From Mucilaginibacter gossypiicola (GTDB lineage Bacteria; Bacteroidota; Bacteroidia; Sphingobacteriales; Sphingobacteriaceae): 64,000 nt of DNA. Positions 17,025 to 26,626 of the stretch are shown here, one piece after another. The DNA is taken from the NCBI RefSeq assembly GCF_900110105.1, contig NZ_FOCL01000008.1, positions 124,001 through 188,000 on the forward strand, written 5' to 3'. The position numbers were made by a program, and so were the translations under genes. Numbering within the stretch: the first letter of the stretch is position 1; the number at the start of each line of letters is the position of its first letter. A model generated the notes under the pieces. It was not told the origin of the DNA. It saw only the letters and a list, made by a program, of their open reading frames with translations, and did not search any database.

Positions 17025-17128
17025 GTCATTGCGAGGAACGAAGCAATCGCTAACTTTACAGGGCGGACCTGCTAATCGGGGATTGCTTTCTTACACTGGT
17101 CGAAGTTTAGCGATAGCGTAACTTCGTC
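17025..17128. repeat. GTCATTGCGAG element, copy 2 (right end lost)
   Basis: The left end GTCATTGCGAGGAACGAAGCAATC is intact and GGATTGCTT is present on the right, but the terminal CTCGCAATGAC is missing. It is replaced by a separate small hairpin CGAAGTT...AACTTCG at 17101-17126. It lies 24 nt after the SGNH stop, between convergent genes. Confidence 0.75.
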
Positions 17129-17171
17129 CTTAAATAGTGGAAGCATCCTGCTTCAGGGATCATTAAGCTAA

Positions 17172-17210
17172 TTACTGATCAGTTAAGCTGAAAGCTTAAC
17201 TGATCAGTAA
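17172..17210. terminator. Long perfect hairpin between convergent genes
   Basis: A perfect 18-bp stem (17172-17189 with 17193-17210) with a GAA loop and core CTGATCAGTTAAGCT. It sits 25 nt from the sdaA stop on the minus strand. It can act as an sdaA terminator, and possibly for the PPTase operon too. No strong T-run follows, so termination is inferred from position. Confidence 0.65.
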
Positions 17211-17235
17211 AACGCGCCTTGATTTAATCAATTAT

Positions 17236-18666
17236 CTAACACTCCGGCAAACTGATCGGGATATTGATCGCCAGCCCGCCGTCACTTGTTTCCTTGTATT
17301 TCGAGTTCATATCCAGAGCTGTTTGCCACATGGTTTTTACCACGGCATCAAGACTTACCTTGGCTTTTTCGGGATTACTTTGTAACGCCAGCTGTGATGC
17401 TGTTATGGCCTTAATAGCCCCCATGGTGTTCCGCTCAATGCAGGGAACTTGTACGAGGCCGCCAATAGGGTCGCAGGTGAGGCCGAGGTGGTGTTCCATG
17501 GCTATTTCGGCGGCCATAAGTACCTGGCGCTGGGTGCCACCCATACACTCGGTCAATGCTGCCGCAGCCATAGCAGATGATACGCCAATTTCGGCCTGGC
17601 AACCGCCCATAGCGGCTGATATGGTAGCGCCTTTTTTAAAGATACTCCCGATCTCGCTGGCAGTAAATAAAAAATTGATGATCTTTTGATCGGTATTACC
17701 ATCGCAAAAAGCAATGTAATATTGCAGTACTGCGGGAATAACCCCCGCTGCACCATTTGTTGGCGCAGTTACCACACGGCCGAACGAGGCATTCTCTTCA
17801 TTAACAGCTAATGCAAAACAGCTTACCCAGTCTAAAGTGTTTTTAAAGCTGTCGCCGGTATTTCTGATGGCTGCTACCCATTCGTCATAATTGCTGTACT
17901 TATTATTGCCGATGAGTTTTGCATTTAATTTGGCGGCGCGTCTTGCCACATTTAATCCGCCGGGTAGTTGGCCTGTGGTATGGCACCCCCTGTATATGCA
18001 CTCTTTTAGTGCCCTGAAAATATTTAATGCGCCCGTGCGTGTTTCCTGCTCGCTGCGCCAGGCCAGCTCGTTTTCGGCCACCACTTCGGAGATCCGGAGA
18101 CCTGTTTTAATACACCAATGCAGCAGATCGGCGGCTGTATCAATTGGAAAGGGGAGGTCAACCTCTGTTTTTGATTGCCCCGAATCGCCTTCTTTTACCA
18201 CAAAGCCACCACCTATGGAATAATAAGTTTCTGATACGGCCTTACCTGTATTTAAAAAAGCCTGAAATGTTACGGCATTTGGATGATAAGGTAAACTTTC
18301 ATTGAATAAAAACATCAGGTCCTCTTCAGCATAAAAACTCACTGGCAATACACCACCTAATATTAACTGATGCGAACTTTTGATGTGTTCAATTTTGGGT
18401 GTTACCTGGTCAACCTCAAAAGTAACCGGGTCATCACCGCTTAAGCCTAATAGTATAGCTATGTCCGTGCCGTGCCCATGGCCGGTTTTGGCTAATGAGC
18501 CATATAATAATATCTTAACCTGTTGCACTATTGGCAGTACCCTCTGTTGCTCAAGCGACTGCACAAACTGCTGCGCAGCCCGCCAGGGACCAAGCGTATG
18601 CGAACTTGACGGGCCTATGCCTATCTTAAACATATCAAAAACCGAAATCTGTTCTCTTTGCATCAA
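17236..18666 (-). CDS. sdaA: L-serine ammonia-lyase (iron-sulfur type)
   Basis: A 476-residue single-chain L-serine dehydratase. The beta-domain start ISVFDMFKIGIGPSSSHTLGP is the substrate loop. The alpha domain has GGCQAEIGVSSAMAAA and CDPIGGLVQVPCIERN, which supply the 4Fe-4S cysteines. It deaminates serine to pyruvate and ammonia. Length and fused layout match the bacterial one-polypeptide form. It is monocistronic and convergent with the PPTase-lipB operon. Confidence 0.94.
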   Translation of the reverse strand: MMQREQISVFDMFKIGIGPSSSHTLGPWRAAQQFVQSLEQQRVLPIVQQVKILLYGSLAKTGHGHGTDIAILLGLSGDDPVTFEVDQVTPKIEHIKSSHQLILGGVLPVSFYAEEDLMFLFNESLPYHPNAVTFQAFLNTGKAVSETYYSIGGGFVVKEGDSGQSKTEVDLPFPIDTAADLLHWCIKTGLRISEVVAENELAWRSEQETRTGALNIFRALKECIYRGCHTTGQLPGGLNVARRAAKLNAKLIGNNKYSNYDEWVAAIRNTGDSFKNTLDWVSCFALAVNEENASFGRVVTAPTNGAAGVIPAVLQYYIAFCDGNTDQKIINFLFTASEIGSIFKKGATISAAMGGCQAEIGVSSAMAAAALTECMGGTQRQVLMAAEIAMEHHLGLTCDPIGGLVQVPCIERNTMGAIKAITASQLALQSNPEKAKVSLDAVVKTMWQTALDMNSKYKETSDGGLAINIPISLPEC

Positions 18667-18803
18667 GCCAAAATTAAGGATAAATTATAATTACATGCGC
18701 TGTAATAAATGCGTTGCCCCTTATAGTTTTGAAAGAAATAATTTATAATTTGCAGTAAACTTAAACAAACAAAAACCATAAAACTTAAACACTAAACAAA
18801 ACT

Positions 18804-19277
18804 ATGGATTCTTACACTTCATCTTCCGACATGTCAGGTGGCGTTTTTGCTGCATTAATGGGCGCTATCTTAATACCAATATTAATTGTTGCCTTAATAT
18901 CCATTATCAGTATGTGGAAGATTTACACAAAAGCCGGCAAACCCGGTTGGGCTGCTATTATTCCTATCTATAGTACTATTGTATGGCTTGAGATAATTGG
19001 CAAACCGATGTGGTGGTTAGCTATATTACTACTGGTGCCTTGTGCTAATATTATTTTTGCAATTTGGATGGTAAATTTACTAAGCAAAAGTTTTGGCAAA
19101 AGTGAAGGTTTTACCGTTGGTTTGCTCATTTTACCTTTTATATTTTTTCCGATATTAGCTTTCAGCAGTGCTCAATATTTAGGACCATCTGCCAAGGAAG
19201 CACAAGCTAATTCATTTAATCCAAACGATTACCGCGATCCGTTTAATAATCAAAATCCTCCCCCACAAAACTATTAA
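18804..19277 (+). CDS. DUF5684-like small membrane protein
   Basis: A 157-residue membrane protein with about four hydrophobic segments (roughly residues 14-38, 47-60, 68-90, 105-125), a KIYTKAGKPGWAAIIPIYS signature typical of DUF5684 proteins, and a disordered Asn/Pro-rich C-terminus ending PPPQNY. Function unknown. The stop overlaps the ATG of the DUF2752 gene (TAATG), so the two are co-translated. The neighbouring RDD and SpoIIM genes suggest a membrane-protein cluster. Confidence 0.75.
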   Translation: MDSYTSSSDMSGGVFAALMGAILIPILIVALISIISMWKIYTKAGKPGWAAIIPIYSTIVWLEIIGKPMWWLAILLLVPCANIIFAIWMVNLLSKSFGKSEGFTVGLLILPFIFFPILAFSSAQYLGPSAKEAQANSFNPNDYRDPFNNQNPPPQNY

Positions 19278-19636
19278 TGGGGTTAAATAATTTTATGATA
19301 AGTGTATCCTGCAGCCGGTTAGGGTTTATCCACTGGCTGCAGGGGCATTTAATACCTTGTCCATTTAAATATCTTACCGGTATTGATTGTCCGGGCTGTG
19401 GTTTTCAACGCTCGGTAATAGCCCTCATTCGGGGCGATCTTCAAAAAAGCTTCTTTTTATATCCTGCAACAATTCCGCTGATCCTGTTTTTTATCTACGG
19501 CATAGCCGATGTTATTTTTAAACTTGATAATGATAAGGCGGTTATCAAGAAAACTGTCTTCATGATCAATGGCAGTATCGTATTGATCAGCTATGTTATA
19601 AAGATGTGGCATCTTTATGGTCATGTGGCTTATTGA
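19277..19636 (+). CDS. DUF2752 family membrane protein
   Basis: A 119-residue protein with the DUF2752 signature CPFKYLTGIDCPGCGFQRSV followed by two hydrophobic helices. The CPGCG motif is the family hallmark, and its role is unknown. It starts by one-base overlap with the DUF5684-like gene and overlaps the convergent RDD gene by 7 nt at the 3' end. A start at the seventh codon (MISVSC) is an alternative. Confidence 0.85.
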   Translation: MGLNNFMISVSCSRLGFIHWLQGHLIPCPFKYLTGIDCPGCGFQRSVIALIRGDLQKSFFLYPATIPLILFFIYGIADVIFKLDNDKAVIKKTVFMINGSIVLISYVIKMWHLYGHVAY

Positions 19637-20364
19637 TAAGGCTCAGACATGGCGCTTACATGGCTGTAATCTTTGATAATGGCCTGTAAAAACTGCAGAT
19701 CGTTCATGTCAGGTGGTAATGTGGATATTTTCAGATGCTCTTTTAATTTGAGCGCCATGTTGTAAACCACCATAGCATTATGCGTTTTCATGTAATTATG
19801 TATTACATCGGCTATAAGCCTTGCATCATTATCATTTAAATCGGCTACTTCTTTAAAAATAGGTTCATAACCGTCGTCGGCAGGCCTGAATGTCAGGCTA
19901 TCTATCTTAGTGCGCGGATGTGTTTTTACCATGGCTGTTCCGGCAACCAGATCACCTATACGCTGACCATTTTCGGTCACCAACGCACAAAGCAGTGCCC
20001 CCAGGTTAAGGGTGATGCCAAAGTCCACCATCCGCATCAACCATCTTAACAGGTATTGGCCAAAACGGGGGCGGTTACCGTTAAGGCTGATCACCCGTAT
20101 TTTCATAATCCGCTTGCCAACGCTTTGGCCATTAAGCAGCGTTTCGCAAATCAAATCGTAAAACACAAATATGGTTGCCATGATAATCGCACATATGATC
20201 AGTGCACTTTCGGGCATTTTGCCGATGATCAGAAAAATAAAGATGAAATAAAAGGAGATGAAGATAGCGTAATCAATTATGCGGGCAACTATACGTTCGC
20301 CAATACCGGCTATCTCGTAGTCTATATCAATATTTTGTGTTGTGTGTACGGTTATGGTTTGCAT
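19630..20364 (-). CDS. RDD family membrane protein
   Basis: A 244-residue RDD-domain protein: RIVARIIDYAIF (the R-x3-R-x2-D element), transmembrane helices at about 30-50 and 55-75, QSVGKRIMKIRVI and RWLMRMVDFG, then a cytosolic C-terminal half of about 95 residues. RDD proteins are proposed transporters or membrane scaffolds; function unsettled. It is divergent from the SpoIIM gene with an 89-nt shared promoter region, an arrangement that fits one functional cluster. Confidence 0.87.
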   Translation of the reverse strand: MQTITVHTTQNIDIDYEIAGIGERIVARIIDYAIFISFYFIFIFLIIGKMPESALIICAIIMATIFVFYDLICETLLNGQSVGKRIMKIRVISLNGNRPRFGQYLLRWLMRMVDFGITLNLGALLCALVTENGQRIGDLVAGTAMVKTHPRTKIDSLTFRPADDGYEPIFKEVADLNDNDARLIADVIHNYMKTHNAMVVYNMALKLKEHLKISTLPPDMNDLQFLQAIIKDYSHVSAMSEPYQ

Positions 20365-20453
20365 CTTAACAAAGATAAATTTGTTAGTGTAAAATATGAT
20401 TGCATATTAAAGATTTGTGAGTATTTTAACAAAAAATAAAACCTGACTTTAAA

Positions 20454-21416
20454 ATGCGTGAGGCGCTGTTTATCAAACAAAATACCGAAAAATGGAAAGC
20501 CTATGAAATTAATAAGCCAACCGATCCGGACGAGCTTGCCGCCGCATTTATAGCCATTACCGATGACCTGGCGTACGCCAAAACTTTCTTCCCGCAATCT
20601 AATACAACAAAATACCTGAACGGGCTTGCATCAACCTTTCACCAGGATATCTACAAAAATCAGAAGGAGAAAAGCAACCGGTTCGCAACTTTCTGGCGAT
20701 ACGAATTACCTATGCTTTTTTTTCAGCACCGCAGGCAGCTATTGTATTCGCTCATCTTTTTTTTGGTTTTTACCTGCATGGGCGTTCTTTCGGCTAAATA
20801 TGATAATCATTTTGTGCGGCTTATCTTAGGCGATGATTATGTGAATATGACCAATGATAACATCGCCAAAGGGGATCCCTTTGGTGTTTACAAAAGCACC
20901 TCATCGGGTTTGATGTTTTTGATGATAGCTATCAATAACGTATACGTAGAGCTGCGCTTTTTTGTAATGGGCATATTTTTTTCGGTAGGCTCATTGTATG
21001 CCAGCTTGATGAACGGGGTTATGTTGGGCTCATTTCAATACTATTTTTTCAGCAAGGGGTTGGGCATCCAATCCATACTGGTGATCTGGATTCATGGCAC
21101 ACTCGAAATGTCGTCATTTATTGTAGCCGGTGGCGCAGGGCTGGTGCTTGGTAACAGTTTATTGTTCCCTAAAACGTATACCCGGATGCAATCATTAAAG
21201 AAAGGGGCCCTGGAGGGATTGAAAATTACGATAGGCCTTATCCCCATTATACTTTTAGCTGCTTTTTTTGAAAGCTTTGTAACACGCCATACCGAAATGC
21301 CTGTTTGGTTAAGTATTATTATATTAGCGTCATCGTTGGCGTTTGTGATATGGTATGTAATACTGTATCCTGCAAAATTGAATAAAAGCCTAAGCTATAT
21401 TAACACCGATCATTAA
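20454..21416 (+). CDS. Stage II sporulation protein M (SpoIIM/DUF95) homologue
   Basis: A 320-residue membrane protein with a soluble helical N-terminal part (1-95) and five to six hydrophobic helices afterwards. The SpoIIM-family stretch VYVELRFFVMGIFFSVGSLYASLMNGVMLG and WIHGTLEMSSFIVAGGAGL (conserved HG-x-x-E) are present. In Bacillus SpoIIM belongs to the peptidoglycan-degrading engulfment complex; this organism type does not sporulate, so the role here is different and unknown. It is first in a tightly packed six-gene operon ending with DUF58, with the next ATG right after its stop. Confidence 0.87.
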   Translation: MREALFIKQNTEKWKAYEINKPTDPDELAAAFIAITDDLAYAKTFFPQSNTTKYLNGLASTFHQDIYKNQKEKSNRFATFWRYELPMLFFQHRRQLLYSLIFFLVFTCMGVLSAKYDNHFVRLILGDDYVNMTNDNIAKGDPFGVYKSTSSGLMFLMIAINNVYVELRFFVMGIFFSVGSLYASLMNGVMLGSFQYYFFSKGLGIQSILVIWIHGTLEMSSFIVAGGAGLVLGNSLLFPKTYTRMQSLKKGALEGLKITIGLIPIILLAAFFESFVTRHTEMPVWLSIIILASSLAFVIWYVILYPAKLNKSLSYINTDH

Positions 21417-22298
21417 ATGAAATATATTATTGAACTGAGGAGGATCCGTGATTTCGGCGAAATAATAAATGACACCTTCACCTTTCTGAAACAAAATTTC
21501 AAACCGCTTTTTTCGTCATTGCTTATTATCTGTGGCTTTTTTGTGCTGATGGGAACGGTGACTACCGCATTTTCACAAATTTCTATTTATGAGGGTGTAG
21601 GTGCAGATTCAAATCAAGTATCCGACTATAGTAGTAGTGGTCTTAATGTAGGTTTGGGCGTTATTGCAAATGGCCTGGTAACCGTATTGAGCCAGTTTTT
21701 TGTTTATCTCACCTCCCTTTGTTTTGTAGCCGTTTACCTGGAAAAAAAAGAGGAAAAGCCAACCCCGCAGGATGTTTGGAATTATTTTAAACATTACTTT
21801 TTCCGCTCATTGGGATCGGCCTTTCTATTGTTGATTTTAGCTTGCCTGGGGCTGCTGTTTTGCGTTATACCCGGCATATACCTGATGAATATTTTTTACC
21901 TGGTGCTACCCATAATGGTTATGGAAAATGCCAGCTTCAACTACTCTTTTAACAAAAGCTTTAAACTTATAAAAGATTACTGGTGGACGGTGTTTGGGAT
22001 CATGTTTGTTTGCTCGCTTATTGTGAGCGTATGCGGTTCAATTGCTTCAGTGCCACTGGCGTTGGTTTCTTCGCTACGCCCTTTTGTGTCAATGAAATAT
22101 CTTTCATGGCCAATCATGATATTTTTCAGCATGCTTCAAAACATCCTGATGCTTACCTATACTATTCCGAGCATAGCTATTGCGCTATGTTATTTTAACC
22201 TGGAGGAAAGAAAAGATGGGACTGGGATATTAGAGCGTATAGAAATGTTTGGTACGCATACCGATAAGGCCGATGATCTGCCTGCCGAACAATATTGA
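21417..22298 (+). CDS. Polytopic membrane protein in the SpoIIM-MoxR-DUF58 operon
   Basis: I do not recognise a named family with certainty. The 293 residues hold a short cytosolic start (RDFGEIINDTFTFLKQNFKPL) and about six hydrophobic segments, resembling the YciC/glycerophosphodiesterase-membrane-domain-like group. Its ATG directly follows the SpoIIM stop (no spacer) and the next gene starts 7 nt later, so it is part of the operon and probably a membrane partner of SpoIIM. Confidence 0.7.
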   Translation: MKYIIELRRIRDFGEIINDTFTFLKQNFKPLFSSLLIICGFFVLMGTVTTAFSQISIYEGVGADSNQVSDYSSSGLNVGLGVIANGLVTVLSQFFVYLTSLCFVAVYLEKKEEKPTPQDVWNYFKHYFFRSLGSAFLLLILACLGLLFCVIPGIYLMNIFYLVLPIMVMENASFNYSFNKSFKLIKDYWWTVFGIMFVCSLIVSVCGSIASVPLALVSSLRPFVSMKYLSWPIMIFFSMLQNILMLTYTIPSIAIALCYFNLEERKDGTGILERIEMFGTHTDKADDLPAEQY

Positions 22299-22305
22299 TT
22301 AAGCC

Positions 22306-23070
22306 ATGCCTAAACCCATATTAATCATATTAATGCTGTTGTGCCTTGCTTTTAATCCGGGCATGGCCAAAGTTGGAGGTAAGGTTATACCCGTAAAAAC
22401 GGATAGCGTTACTAAAAAGAAACCTGCGATTGTGCGTACGGATAGCTCGAAGGTTAACATACGCCGTTTCAATGAAAATGCGCTTGATAAATACCGGGCC
22501 GACAAGGAATATCAGTATAACGACAAAAACATAGGGAATGAGTTATCTTTCTGGGACAGGTTTTGGAATTGGTTTTGGCGTAGTTTATTTGGCAGCTTAA
22601 GTGTAAACCCTGGTTTAGGGACTTTTCTTAAATACTTCTTTTTGATACTGGCTGTTGGCGCACTCATCTATTTTGTGATGAAGTTGCTTGGTATGGATAT
22701 GGGGAATCTGTTATTGGGCAATTCCCGCAAAACACCGCTTGCGTATACCGAATCGGCAGAGAATATCCATGAGATCAATTTTGATGAGGAAATTGAAAAG
22801 GCAATCTCAAACCATAACTACCGGCTGGCCGTTCGCCTCCTATACTTGCGGAGCTTGAAACAATTGAGCGATAATGGCCTCATCCAGTGGCAACCCGAAA
22901 AAACCAATTCGGCTTACGTGTATGAATTGAATAACCCATCGGTGCGGCAGTCTTTTGTGTCGTTAACCCGGCAGTTTGAATACGTATGGTATGGTGGTTT
23001 TAATATAGATGGCGCTGCTTTTGGTAATATAAACCAGTTGTTTCAAAACTTTAAAAAACAGCTGTTATGA
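22306..23070 (+). CDS. DUF4129 domain protein
   Basis: The 254-residue product has a signal peptide (PILIILMLLCLAFNPGMA), an extracytoplasmic stretch, a transmembrane helix at about 105-128 after FWDRFWNWFWRSLFG, and a cytosolic DUF4129 region (about 165-254, with YRLAVRLLYLRSLKQLSDNGLI and FEYVWYGGF). DUF4129 is often found near MoxR/DUF58 and transglutaminase-like proteins; the role is unknown. It overlaps the DUF4350 gene by 4 nt. Confidence 0.85.
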   Translation: MPKPILIILMLLCLAFNPGMAKVGGKVIPVKTDSVTKKKPAIVRTDSSKVNIRRFNENALDKYRADKEYQYNDKNIGNELSFWDRFWNWFWRSLFGSLSVNPGLGTFLKYFFLILAVGALIYFVMKLLGMDMGNLLLGNSRKTPLAYTESAENIHEINFDEEIEKAISNHNYRLAVRLLYLRSLKQLSDNGLIQWQPEKTNSAYVYELNNPSVRQSFVSLTRQFEYVWYGGFNIDGAAFGNINQLFQNFKKQLL

Positions 23071-24248
23071 AGGACCTGAAGATTTACTTTATAATAGCCA
23101 CTGTTTTATTTGCCATTTACATCATGGCAAACATGAATAAGCCCAAAGAGGTTAATTGGGCACCCACATTCAGCAATACCGATAAGATCCCATATGGTAC
23201 GCGGGTACTTTATGAACGTGCCCGTGATATTTTCCCGGGTGCAGTGATCAAACCTAAACGGCAGGCTATTTACAATACCATTACCGAGGATTCAATCAAA
23301 GGTTCATCATACATTATTATAGCCGGGGGGCTTAATATTACCAAGCCCGACTTTACACAGCTTAAGCAATATATAGCTGCCGGTAACGATGTTTTTATTG
23401 CTGCCGGGTTTTTAGGGGCCGATTTTGAAAAGGAACTTAAAATAAGCATCACTAATAAATTTGCGGTTAATGGGAATGCTCATACGTTAATACATTTTGT
23501 AAATCCTGCTTTATCGCCCGAGGTTAATTATTTTGTTGATAAAGGTGTTACTGCAGGCTATTTTGCCAAATTTGATACCGCCCGGGCTGTGGTTATAGGT
23601 GAAACAGATGACCATAAGGCCAACTTACTGAAGTACCCTATTGGGAAAGGAAACTTGTATTTGACGCCCAATCCCGGCATGTTCACCAATTATAGCCTGC
23701 TGAAGTCCCAAGGCGCCGAATGGACTTCTACTGCTTTATCCATGGTGAAGAAAACGCCGGAAATTATTTGGGACGAATATTATACCCAGGGCACCGGTGA
23801 GGACGATTCGCCGATGAGGGTTTTCCTGGGCAATACGCAGTTAAAAGCCGCTTACTATCTCGCATTGTTTAGCCTGTTAATATTTGTGCTGTATGAAGTA
23901 AAAAGGCGGCAGCGGATTATTCCCATTATTAAACCGCTTGAAAACTCAACGGTTGATTTCGTAAACGTAGTAGGGCAGGTGTATTATGAGCGAAGGGACA
24001 ATATTAATATTGCACGCAAGAAAATGCAGTATTTCTGGGCTTTTATGCGGGAAACCTACCGGCTTAAGGCTAACCGGCCCGGTCCTGAGTTTGTGGAAGA
24101 GCTGGTTAACCGCACCGGCGCAACCGAAGATGTTGCCCGCGAACTATCCGGAGCATTTATCTTCATCAGTACTCATGACATTGTAACAGATCAGGAGCTG
24201 ATCAGGCTCAACCAACTTATTGAACAATTTTATATCCAATCCAGGTAA
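23067..24248 (+). CDS. DUF4350 domain protein
   Basis: A 393-residue protein with one N-terminal transmembrane helix (about 6-21), a periplasmic Rossmann-like domain (about 30-235: YGTRVLYERARDIFPG, IIAGGLNIT, an ...AAGNDVFIAAGFLG strand), a second helix near 262-280, and a cytosolic helical tail. This is the DUF4350 layout seen next to MoxR and DUF58 genes. It overlaps its upstream neighbour by 4 nt and precedes moxR by 2 nt, so the genes should be translated together. Confidence 0.85.
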   Translation: MKDLKIYFIIATVLFAIYIMANMNKPKEVNWAPTFSNTDKIPYGTRVLYERARDIFPGAVIKPKRQAIYNTITEDSIKGSSYIIIAGGLNITKPDFTQLKQYIAAGNDVFIAAGFLGADFEKELKISITNKFAVNGNAHTLIHFVNPALSPEVNYFVDKGVTAGYFAKFDTARAVVIGETDDHKANLLKYPIGKGNLYLTPNPGMFTNYSLLKSQGAEWTSTALSMVKKTPEIIWDEYYTQGTGEDDSPMRVFLGNTQLKAAYYLALFSLLIFVLYEVKRRQRIIPIIKPLENSTVDFVNVVGQVYYERRDNINIARKKMQYFWAFMRETYRLKANRPGPEFVEELVNRTGATEDVARELSGAFIFISTHDIVTDQELIRLNQLIEQFYIQSR

Positions 24249-24250
24249 AT

Positions 24251-25228
24251 ATGGAAAACGAATTTTTTGAACAACGCACCGATCTCACCAAACTAAGCAC
24301 TGCCGTTGAGCAAATAAAAGCCACGCTGGCAACCATCATAGTAGGTCAGCATGACTCTATCGATCTGCTTATTGCCGGCATCCTGGCCGATGGACATATT
24401 CTTATAGAAGGTGTACCGGGTGTTGCAAAAACCCTTACAGCAAAGCTTATAGCCAAAACTATAGATGCACGCTATTCCCGCATTCAGTTTACGCCCGACC
24501 TGATGCCGTCGGATATATTGGGTACATCTGTTTTTAATCCTAAGACAACCGAATTTGAGTTTAAGCAAGGGCCAATATTCGGTAATATTATTTTGATAGA
24601 TGAGATTAACCGTGCACCGGCAAAAACACAGTCGGCATTGTTTGAGGTAATGGAAGAGCGGCAGCTCACTATCGATGGGCATCGCTATAAAATGGATGAG
24701 CCCTTCACCGTTTTTGCAACGCAGAACCCGGTTGAACAGGAAGGTACCTATCGCCTGCCTGAAGCTCAGCTGGACAGGTTTTTGTTTAAGATAGAAGTGA
24801 AATATCCGACTCTTGAAGAGGAAATTGAAATCCTAACCCGCCAGCATCAGCAAAAAACAACCGATCAGCTAAACCAGGTACAGCCTTTACTGACTGCCGC
24901 TGATATCAATGAATTGCGCCAGCAGGTGAGGGCATTGCATGTTGAGGACAAAATACTGGAGTTTACAGCTAAAATTATTCACGAAACACGTAACAGCAAA
25001 TCGTTGCAGTTGGGCGGTTCGCCTCGTGCATCGCTGGCTATTGTTAATGGCGCCAAAGCACTTGCTGCTACCAGGGGCCGTGACTTTGTTACGCCTGATG
25101 ATATTATTTACGTTGCCGCACCCGTACTGCGCCATCGTATAATGTTAACCCCTGATAAAGAGATGGAAGGGGTAACGCCTGATGAGGTAATAACCCAGGT
25201 AATACAAAAAATTGAAGTGCCACGATAG
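24251..25228 (+). CDS. MoxR-family AAA+ ATPase
   Basis: A 325-residue AAA+ protein: Walker A GVPGVAKT (about 57-64), Walker B ILIDEINR, sensor 1 FATQNPVEQEGTYRLPEAQLDRFLF, sensor 2 GSPRAS. This is the MoxR subfamily of chaperone-like ATPases that help assemble or activate protein complexes, usually with DUF58 or VWA partners. The DUF58 gene begins 8 nt downstream with GTG. Cytoplasmic. Confidence 0.93.
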   Translation: MENEFFEQRTDLTKLSTAVEQIKATLATIIVGQHDSIDLLIAGILADGHILIEGVPGVAKTLTAKLIAKTIDARYSRIQFTPDLMPSDILGTSVFNPKTTEFEFKQGPIFGNIILIDEINRAPAKTQSALFEVMEERQLTIDGHRYKMDEPFTVFATQNPVEQEGTYRLPEAQLDRFLFKIEVKYPTLEEEIEILTRQHQQKTTDQLNQVQPLLTAADINELRQQVRALHVEDKILEFTAKIIHETRNSKSLQLGGSPRASLAIVNGAKALAATRGRDFVTPDDIIYVAAPVLRHRIMLTPDKEMEGVTPDEVITQVIQKIEVPR

Positions 25229-25236
25229 TAAAGCGC

Positions 25237-26583
25237 GTGAAAAAGCTATTCCGATTATTTTATACCAACCTGTTTTTAACTAACCGTTTGTTCGGTGCTG
25301 TTGCTGCCTGCGTGGTATTGTTTTTACTTTCGTTTTTCTTCCCATGGTTGGGCATTGTACCCGATATAGCTTTTTACGCCCTGTTGGCGTTGTTAATTGC
25401 CGATCTGTTTATACTTTACCGTGTAACCGACGGTGTATTTGCAAAACGCCTTGCCCCCGAACGGTTAAGTAACAGTGATGAGAACGAGCTTAGCATCTAC
25501 ATCGAAAACCGGTATGGATTCAGCGTTAATATTGGCATTATTGACGAGATTCCCGAACAGTTTCAAAAACGTGATGTTTGGTTTACCACCACGCTTGCGC
25601 CCGGCGAACGTAAGCAGATCAATTACATGCTAAGGCCAACACGAAGGGGGGAATATGAGTTTGGTTTTATCCGCGTATTTGTGCGATCGGCCCTTGGCCT
25701 GGTATCTAAGCGTTATAATTTTGAGCAAGCGGAAACTTTGCCCGTTTATCCCTCGTTTTTGCAGATGCGCAAGTATGAGTTGATGGCTATATCAAACCGA
25801 CTTACTGAAATAGGTATTAAAAAGATCAGGCGGATTGGCCACAGTATGGAGTTTGAACAGGTAAAATCCTACGTGCCCGGCGATGACTACCGCACCATAA
25901 ACTGGAAAGCCACAGCACGACGGGGCGACCTGATGGTTAACTCCTATACCGACGAAAAATCGCAGCACGTTTACTGCATCATCGATAAATCACGGGCTAT
26001 GCGGATGCCTTTTGAGGGTTTAAGCTTGTTGGATTATGCTATCAACGCAAGCCTTGTACTATCGAACGTAGCCCTGCTTAAAGAAGATAAAGCCGGCTTA
26101 ATAACCGTGGGCGAAAAAATAGGTTCTATTGTACCTGCTGATAAGAATTACGCGCAGCTTAATAAGATAATGGAGGTTTTATACAAAGAGAAAACCCGTT
26201 ACCTGGAAACTAATATGGAGGCGCTTTATGTTACAACGCGCAGGGTATTAAAACAGCGGAGCCTGGTGGTGTTTTTTACCAATTATGAAAGCCTTCCGGC
26301 ATTACAGCGGCAGTTGCCATTTTTACGCCGGATAGCTAAGTTTCATTTGTTGTTAGTAGTGTTTTTTGAAAATACCGAATTAAAAAACCTAAGTGAACAA
26401 CCCGCCAAAGATGTTGAAGGCATCTACATAAAAACCATTGCCGAAAAATTTGCTTACGATAAAAAGCTGATGGTAAAAGAACTGGCCAGTTACGGTATCC
26501 AGTCAATATTAACAGCACCACAAAACCTTACTATCAATACGGTGAACCGTTACCTGGAGATTAAGGCGAAGCAGAAAATTTAG
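25237..26583 (+). CDS. DUF58 domain protein, GTG start
   Basis: A 448-residue protein with two N-terminal helices (about 17-60), a beta-sandwich region, then the DUF58 signature YVPGDDYRTINWKATAR (about 211-227) and a degenerate VWA-like fold (IIDKSRAMR in place of a MIDAS DxSxS). The start codon is GTG at 25237, chosen because it sits 8 nt after moxR and begins the hydrophobic N-terminus. DUF58 proteins are the usual partners of MoxR ATPases. It is the last gene of the operon, with a REP-like element 43 nt downstream. Confidence 0.88.
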   Translation: MKKLFRLFYTNLFLTNRLFGAVAACVVLFLLSFFFPWLGIVPDIAFYALLALLIADLFILYRVTDGVFAKRLAPERLSNSDENELSIYIENRYGFSVNIGIIDEIPEQFQKRDVWFTTTLAPGERKQINYMLRPTRRGEYEFGFIRVFVRSALGLVSKRYNFEQAETLPVYPSFLQMRKYELMAISNRLTEIGIKKIRRIGHSMEFEQVKSYVPGDDYRTINWKATARRGDLMVNSYTDEKSQHVYCIIDKSRAMRMPFEGLSLLDYAINASLVLSNVALLKEDKAGLITVGEKIGSIVPADKNYAQLNKIMEVLYKEKTRYLETNMEALYVTTRRVLKQRSLVVFFTNYESLPALQRQLPFLRRIAKFHLLLVVFFENTELKNLSEQPAKDVEGIYIKTIAEKFAYDKKLMVKELASYGIQSILTAPQNLTINTVNRYLEIKAKQKI

Positions 26584-26626
26584 AGGGCGAATTATACAAC
26601 AGCGCTTGCAAGGCACTCTCCAACAC

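Noticed and set aside
24293..24682. A 129-codon frame antisense to moxR
   Set aside because: Opposes Walker A and Walker B codons of a clear ATPase; Cys-rich and without a family match.
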